A stretch of DNA of 16,548 nucleotides, taken from DASYXW01 sp035934405. Its GTDB lineage: Bacteria > Acidobacteriota > Terriglobia > UBA7540. Location of the stretch: the NCBI GenBank assembly GCA_035934405.1, contig DASYXW010000099.1, positions 1-16,548 on the forward strand. Direction: 5' to 3'. The position numbers were made by a program, and so were the translations under genes. The notes below the pieces were generated by a model, which saw nothing but the letters and a program-made list of their open reading frames with translations, was not told the DNA's origin and did not search any database. Positions 13,786 through 16,548 of the stretch are shown piece after piece. The first letter of the stretch is position 1; each line of letters starts with the position of its first letter.

Positions 13786-13960
13786 TTTCAAATCTTAAAT
13801 TTCAAATTTCCAATCAAAGGCAGAAGTCAAAACCAAGAGGTTTCTCAAATTGCGCGTCTCAAATTTCAAGTTTCAAATCAGAAAGCAGAAGTCAGAAGCA
13901 GCCTCAAATTGCGCGTCTCAAATTTCAAATCTCAAATTAGAGGTCGGAAGTTGAAACGGG
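13786..13960. repeat. AAATTTC-family repeat region with 26-bp direct repeat
   Basis: An AT-rich gap made of words such as AAATTTC, CTCAAAT and CAGAAGT at about 7-nt spacing. A 26-nt block beginning CTCAAATTGCGCGTCTCAAA occurs at 13844-13869 and again at 13903-13928, so a 59-bp unit is duplicated. The block sits between the tail terminator-like and tail tube genes. No coding frame is supported. Confidence 0.75.
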
Positions 13961-13970
13961 TCTTTCCTCC

Positions 13971-14005
13971 GTCTTCTGTCTCCTGTCTCCTGTCTCCTGA
14001 CTCCT
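13971..14005. repeat. Heptamer array GTCTCCT x5
   Basis: GTCTTCT, GTCTCCT three times and GACTCCT in tandem (35 nt). It starts three bases past the stop codon of the tail terminator-like gene on the minus strand. Confidence 0.85.
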
Positions 14006-14008
14006 GCA

Positions 14009-14542
14009 TCACACCTCTTCCAAGTGGAACTGCAACGCCAGCGTCACCCGCAGCACCGGAATCTCGATCTGCTGCAGATTCACAACGCCATAGCTGTGCG
14101 ATTCGACAAAGACCTCTTTCACCGACCCTGATGCCGACGGCATCGTGACGCCGCCTGGCACGGTTTCGTTGGTGATGGGCAACGGCGTTTCCCAGTCCGC
14201 CGCGCTCGCCGTAGTTATCACCATGTCCAGCACACGCGCGTAGTCCTGAGCGTTGTCCTCGGCCATCTCCTGGTCGAACTGTCCCACGTCGAGCGCGAGC
14301 GACACCCGCGAGCGTGACTGCCGCGTGCCCAGGACGTCCTCGGTGAAGGTGATGTTGTCCGCGGCCAGAGTCAGCCAGGGAAAAGCCGTGCGCAGCCCCG
14401 ATCCCTTGTGGAACTCGTTGATGGGCGCGAGCTGCGGATTCACGATGCCGATAGCCGAGGCCTGGTCGCGCTGAATGATCGCGATCAGTTGATTCAGCAG
14501 CGGCTTCGCAAATAGCGCGTTGTACGCGGGTGTGTACGCCAT
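14009..14542 (-). CDS. Tail terminator/completion-like protein
   Basis: 177 aa from ATG 14542 (MAYTPAYNALFAKPLLNQLI). The pattern is an N-terminal helix LLNQLIAIIQRDQ, then beta strands with SRVSLALDVGQFDQEMAEDN, a helix DYARVLDMVITTA and a final strand LRVTLALQFHLEEV. This alpha-beta arrangement, the size and the place just before the tube gene fit tail terminators, which cap the tube and join it to the neck. The family is inferred, not recognised by signature. An upstream ATG at 14584 would add 14 residues with no better ribosome site. Confidence 0.55.
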   Translation of the reverse strand: MAYTPAYNALFAKPLLNQLIAIIQRDQASAIGIVNPQLAPINEFHKGSGLRTAFPWLTLAADNITFTEDVLGTRQSRSRVSLALDVGQFDQEMAEDNAQDYARVLDMVITTASAADWETPLPITNETVPGGVTMPSASGSVKEVFVESHSYGVVNLQQIEIPVLRVTLALQFHLEEV

Positions 14543-14599
14543 AGATCTAACCCCAGAAGCCGCGAGGCGTAGAGAACGGAACATGGAAGAGCATCTCTT

Positions 14600-14622
14600 C
14601 TCTGTGCCTCTGTGTCTCTGTG
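14600..14622. repeat. CTCTGTG short repeat (3 copies)
   Basis: CTCTGTG, CCTCTGTG and TCTCTGTG lie just past the stop codon (14625) of the Mu gpG-like gene on the minus strand. One 7-nt and two 8-nt units; weaker than the other arrays. Confidence 0.6.
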
Positions 14623-14624
14623 GT

Positions 14625-15137
14625 TCACTTGCTGTCTGCCGTGCTACCGAAACCCAGCCTCTTTGCTGCAGCCTGAGCCGCTGAATGAAGCGGCGTGCCC
14701 ACCGTCAGGGCATCAGCCTCCGTCAGATCGTAGAGAGCACGCTGCGGTTGGTTCCCTCCGCCGCGTTCACCCGAAGCAGACGACCGGCTGAACGCCGCGT
14801 ACGGCACCATGGTTCCTAATACCAGCGTGCGGGCCGTCGTCTCAACCACCGCATCCGGCGAATCCCCGACAAGCGAGTCGTAAAGCCGGCCAGTCGCGCG
14901 CATCAGCGGCTTGCCGGGATACTCCTTGGTCTTGCGCTCCGCGTATGCCTTGCTCAGCGGCGTCCAACCGCCGAGCGGCCCTCGCGCGCCCTCACTCTCA
15001 AACTGCTCGCGCATGATGCCGTGCACCGCTTCGGCAACGGCGGGCCAGGCGCCCGACCAATCGCTGATACTTTGGCCGAGCCCGGCAATTGCCGATTGAA
15101 GCCCGGCGTCGTCTACTCTGAGCTGCAAATCCACCAT
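14625..15137 (-). CDS. Phage virion morphogenesis protein, Mu gpG / Phage_tail_S-like
   Basis: 170 aa from ATG 15137 (MVDLQLRVDDAGLQSAIAGL), with GAGG upstream. The blocks MREQFESEGARGPLGGWTPL, AYAERKTKEYPGKPLMRATG and RLYDSLVGD, then LGTMVPYAAF, are the signature of the virion morphogenesis family: an FxSeg...GxxWxpLsxxtxxxK...pLxxTGxLxxSl pattern ending in a YAxxH-like strand. It acts at the head-tail junction. Here the usual histidine after YAA is replaced by YAAFSRSSASGERGGG. The longer ORF from 15191 is the repeat array translated, so that start is rejected. Confidence 0.75.
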   Translation of the reverse strand: MVDLQLRVDDAGLQSAIAGLGQSISDWSGAWPAVAEAVHGIMREQFESEGARGPLGGWTPLSKAYAERKTKEYPGKPLMRATGRLYDSLVGDSPDAVVETTARTLVLGTMVPYAAFSRSSASGERGGGNQPQRALYDLTEADALTVGTPLHSAAQAAAKRLGFGSTADSK

Positions 15138-15143
15138 CGCCAC

Positions 15144-15199
15144 CTCGAAACTCGAAATTCGAGCCTCAAATCTCAAATTTCCAATTTCCAATCTCGTAC
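15144..15199. repeat. Heptamer array (CTCGAAA, CTCAAAT, TTCCAAT pairs)
   Basis: Eight consecutive 7-nt units: CTCGAAA twice, TTCGAGC, CTCAAAT twice, TTCCAAT twice and CTCGTAC. It looks like successive pairwise duplications of a drifting heptamer. It lies just upstream of the ribosome site of the Mu gpG-like gene (minus strand). Confidence 0.85.
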
Positions 15200-15259
15200 A
15201 TTGAGAACACGCAATTCGAAACTCGCCGAGCCGCAGGGCTGAATGCGAGCCCCCTGCTA

Positions 15260-15297
15260 CCAGGGATTGCCTTCTTTCCCTGGCCCTTGACCCCTGC
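15260..15297. repeat. Hairpin CCAGGGA/TCCCTGG with heptamer-like flank
   Basis: A perfect 7-bp inverted repeat CCAGGGA (15260-15266) and TCCCTGG (15277-15283) with a 10-nt loop, continued by CCCTTGA and CCCCTGC. It lies directly beyond the stop of the connector gene (15300) on the minus strand, where it could end or stabilise the transcript. No long U-tract. Confidence 0.55.
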
Positions 15298-15299
15298 TC

Positions 15300-15839
15300 T
15301 CACGTGCCCCGTCTATCAAACTTCCCAAACACCTGGCTGCTGCCGGTATCCGCCGGCGCCTGATCTTCCGGCTGGTCGCCGCCGGCAACGCCTTCGAGCG
15401 CCGGCCGGGGCGATTCCGTGCGCGCCTCGGAATCAAACAAATGGTCGTACATCCCGGCCGGCATCGGCTTGCCGTCCTTGTCGCGCGCGTTCAACTGCCC
15501 GATCAGCTCGTCATATTGGGCGTGGAAATCCTGGGCCAGGTTCCGCGCCGCGCTCACGCCGAAGCTTGAGAGCGTCTGGCCAAGCTGCGCCGCCGCGCCG
15601 TAACGGTTGATCTTTTCGAGCACGTTCAAGGCGTCGGAGGAGAGCGCGTTGGTGAAGGCGGCGAAACTCGAATAACCGCCGATCGCCTCGCCGAACCGGC
15701 GGTTCAGCACGGCATTGATGTCGCCGGCCACGTCATCAATGTACTGTTGGATAAGTGTGTCCGGCGGCGTCTGTTGCGCCGTCCCGCGCTTGAACGCCGG
15801 AAACATCCCGGCCACTTGGTCGATGGTGGTGTAGCTCAC
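15300..15839 (-). CDS. Head-tail connector-like protein (gp6/gp36 type)
   Basis: 179 aa from GTG 15839, with AGAGGGA just upstream. The opening SYTTIDQVAGMFPAFKRGTA, followed by YIDDVAGDINAVLNRRFGEA, is the usual pattern of small helical connector proteins that dock under the portal: a short threonine-start helix, an ID(D)xxxxI(N/D)xxLxxR motif, then more helices. The C-terminal 50 residues are polar and low-complexity (ARTESPRPALEGVAGGDQPE) and probably disordered. It lies between the 89-aa beta protein and the Mu gpG-like neck protein, consistent with a neck gene. The exact family (gp6-like or DUF1320/Mu gp36-like) cannot be settled by eye. Confidence 0.65.
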   Translation of the reverse strand: MSYTTIDQVAGMFPAFKRGTAQQTPPDTLIQQYIDDVAGDINAVLNRRFGEAIGGYSSFAAFTNALSSDALNVLEKINRYGAAAQLGQTLSSFGVSAARNLAQDFHAQYDELIGQLNARDKDGKPMPAGMYDHLFDSEARTESPRPALEGVAGGDQPEDQAPADTGSSQVFGKFDRRGT

Positions 15840-15851
15840 AGTTCCCTCTAC

Positions 15852-15921
15852 TCAGGGGGACAGGATTCAGGGGCCGGGGTCGGTTAAAACCCTGATCCCT
15901 GATCCCTGGCCCCTGACCTCT
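15852..15921. repeat. Inverted heptamer array (TCAGGGG / GATCCCT)
   Basis: Left part has TCAGGGG, GACAGGA, TTCAGGG and GCCGGGG. Right part has GATCCCT twice, GGCCCCT and GACCTCT (15894-15921). The parts are complementary around a TCGGTTAAAA middle, so a hairpin can form between the 89-aa gene and the connector gene. Confidence 0.75.
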
Positions 15922-15928
15922 GCCTTTT

Positions 15929-16198
15929 TCAGTACTCCACAAACACGGTCCCGGACGTGGCCCCGCCGGTCTCGACGGTGATGTAGAGATTGGTGGCGTC
16001 GGCGGCTTGCGTTTCTCCCCAGCCGCCTGCCGCGCTCGGATCGTAGGAAACAGTGATGGGCGCGGAAGGCAACCCGTGCGGCACCACGTTCGGCGCGGCC
16101 ACCGTGAGGCCCGTGATCGAAAGCTTCGCCTTGCGAATGGGCACGCCCTGGTACGTCTGCAGGACGTAGGGATAACTTGCTGTAACTGCAATTGCCAT
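15929..16198 (-). CDS. Small beta-domain virion protein (89 aa)
   Basis: 89 aa from ATG 16198 with a strong GAGG at 6 nt. It is beta-rich: YVLQTYQGVPIRKAKLSITG, NVVPHGLPSAPITVSYDPSA, ending DATNLYITVETGG and TVFVEY. The last 50 residues resemble the C-terminal domain of the fibre-like protein at 5377-6027 (HLLGRTPVGATVQMTSSGAI, DAANLYLVASG, VEVW). As a head-side gene located upstream of the connector it may be a capsid decoration or head-fibre protein. No enzymatic motif is seen. This paralogy is visible by eye and is not statistically tested. Confidence 0.6.
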   Translation of the reverse strand: MAIAVTASYPYVLQTYQGVPIRKAKLSITGLTVAAPNVVPHGLPSAPITVSYDPSAAGGWGETQAADATNLYITVETGGATSGTVFVEY

Positions 16199-16222
16199 GG
16201 TTCACCTCAATCAATGTCGCCA

Positions 16223-16269
16223 GCCCGCGAAGCGGGCGGCAGGTCGTAGCCCAGGACGCTAGCCCTGGG
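16223..16269. repeat. Two small GC hairpins
   Basis: GCCCGC-GAA-GCGGGC at 16223-16237, then CCCAGG (16250-16255) pairing with CCTGGG (16264-16269). They lie just upstream of the 89-aa gene on the minus strand and precede the larger palindromic element. Confidence 0.5.
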
Positions 16270-16288
16270 GAAAGCTCGCCGGAACAAT

Positions 16289-16380
16289 GTAGCGCCGGAG
16301 TGGCGCAGACATCGTTTTGTGATGTCTGCGACTTAAGCCCTGCTCCGCAGATATGGCAGAGAGCGCCATGTCTGCGCTAC
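16289..16380. repeat. Nested palindromic element (REP/MITE-like)
   Basis: Bounded by the inverted pair GTAGCGC (16289-16295) and GCGCTAC (16374-16380). It contains two hairpins: a perfect 10-bp stem CGCAGACATC-(7 nt)-GATGTCTGCG (16304-16330), and a 12-bp stem with one mismatch, CGCAGATATGGC-(7 nt)-GCCATGTCTGCG (16346-16376). Both hairpins share the CGCAGAYAT arm and the 7-nt loop length, as if one unit was duplicated. No ORF, no transposase. Confidence 0.75.
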
Positions 16381-16430
16381 CCGCGACTGACGCCGAGGCG
16401 GCTCTGCCGCTTGTATCTTGGCCAGCGATG

Positions 16431-16547
16431 TTAGAAAACAGTCTCCGATGGGTATTCGGGGTTTCGGGGAGGCCGTTCTGCGCTGAGGCCCAACGTCAAG
16501 TTGAGAGCCTGGAGGGTAGATCGGCCCCCCGCCCTCTTCTCCCACGC
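16431..16547 (-). CDS. Possible 3' end of an upstream virion gene
   Basis: A minus-strand frame open at the window edge reads GRSTLQALNLTLGLSAERPP and ends NPEYPSETVF then TAA at 16431. Its composition is plausible for the C-terminus of a head gene. A competing frame (GVGEEGGGPIYPPGSQLDVG) stays open longer but runs into the palindromic repeat. With 38 codons this cannot be decided. Confidence 0.25.
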   Translation of the reverse strand, partial: AWEKRAGGRSTLQALNLTLGLSAERPPRNPEYPSETVF

Positions 16548-16548
16548 C

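Noticed and set aside
12384..14005. Repeat arrays as a CRISPR locus
   Set aside because: Units are 7 nt, contiguous and without spacers, and no cas gene is present.
13369..14148. Plus-strand ORF of 259 codons across the tail tube gene and spacer
   Set aside because: It is antisense to the tube gene, then runs through the AAATTTC repeats; no domain and no start signal.
16333..16545. Minus-strand ORF GVGEEGGGPIYPPGSQLDVG... at the right edge
   Set aside because: It continues through the palindromic element and ends in repeat-derived residues; the alternative frame ending at 16431 is a slightly better gene end, and neither is secure.

Overview
High-GC bacterial chromosome with two blocks. The overall look of the housekeeping proteins (an IPGPAG-type alpha/beta hydrolase, an SH3-repeat protein with an N-terminal anchor, a PlsC-like protein with a membrane C-terminus) is consistent with Acidobacteriota. 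That is an inference from protein style; no marker gene is present to prove it.

Left block (1-4727), ordinary chromosome. A minus-strand alpha/beta hydrolase runs off the left edge. Diverging from it on the plus strand are an anchored SH3-domain protein, a PlsC-fold protein whose catalytic motifs are degenerate, and an ornithine cyclodeaminase/mu-crystallin family oxidoreductase. Facing back on the minus strand is a five-helix membrane protein of unknown function. Its upstream gap (4728-4995) holds an unusually AT-rich palindromic tract.

Right block (about 4996-16548), entirely minus strand: the connector-to-tail half of a siphovirus-like virion operon. Read in the direction of transcription (right to left) it holds a possible capsid-side gene end, an 89-aa beta-domain protein, a head-tail connector, a Mu gpG-like neck/morphogenesis protein, a tail terminator-like protein, a tail tube protein, two overlapping tail-assembly-chaperone-like frames, a very short (253 aa) tape-measure-like protein, a 127-aa tail protein, a 58-aa peptide resembling the N-terminus of a tail hub, a 1343-aa glycosidase-hub chimera, a 160-aa protein, a 216-aa fibre-like protein and a 73-aa orphan. 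No integrase, terminase, repressor, lysis or replication gene is visible. The compact tail, short tape measure and giant glycosidase-bearing hub recall gene-transfer-agent-like clusters. A prophage remnant or the half of a phage that falls in the window fits equally well.

The most unusual features are: (1) a six-hairpin-glycosidase-like module apparently wedged into the tail hub, leaving the hub N-terminus as a separate tiny gene; (2) different heptanucleotide tandem arrays at almost every gene junction from 12.4 to 15.9 kb, three of them arranged as inverted hairpins; (3) one array of five perfect heptamers lying exactly in the overlap of the two chaperone-like frames, where loss of one copy would fuse them; (4) a near-consensus promoter followed by a terminator-like leader hairpin in front of the tail-tip genes; (5) a nested palindromic element at the right end.
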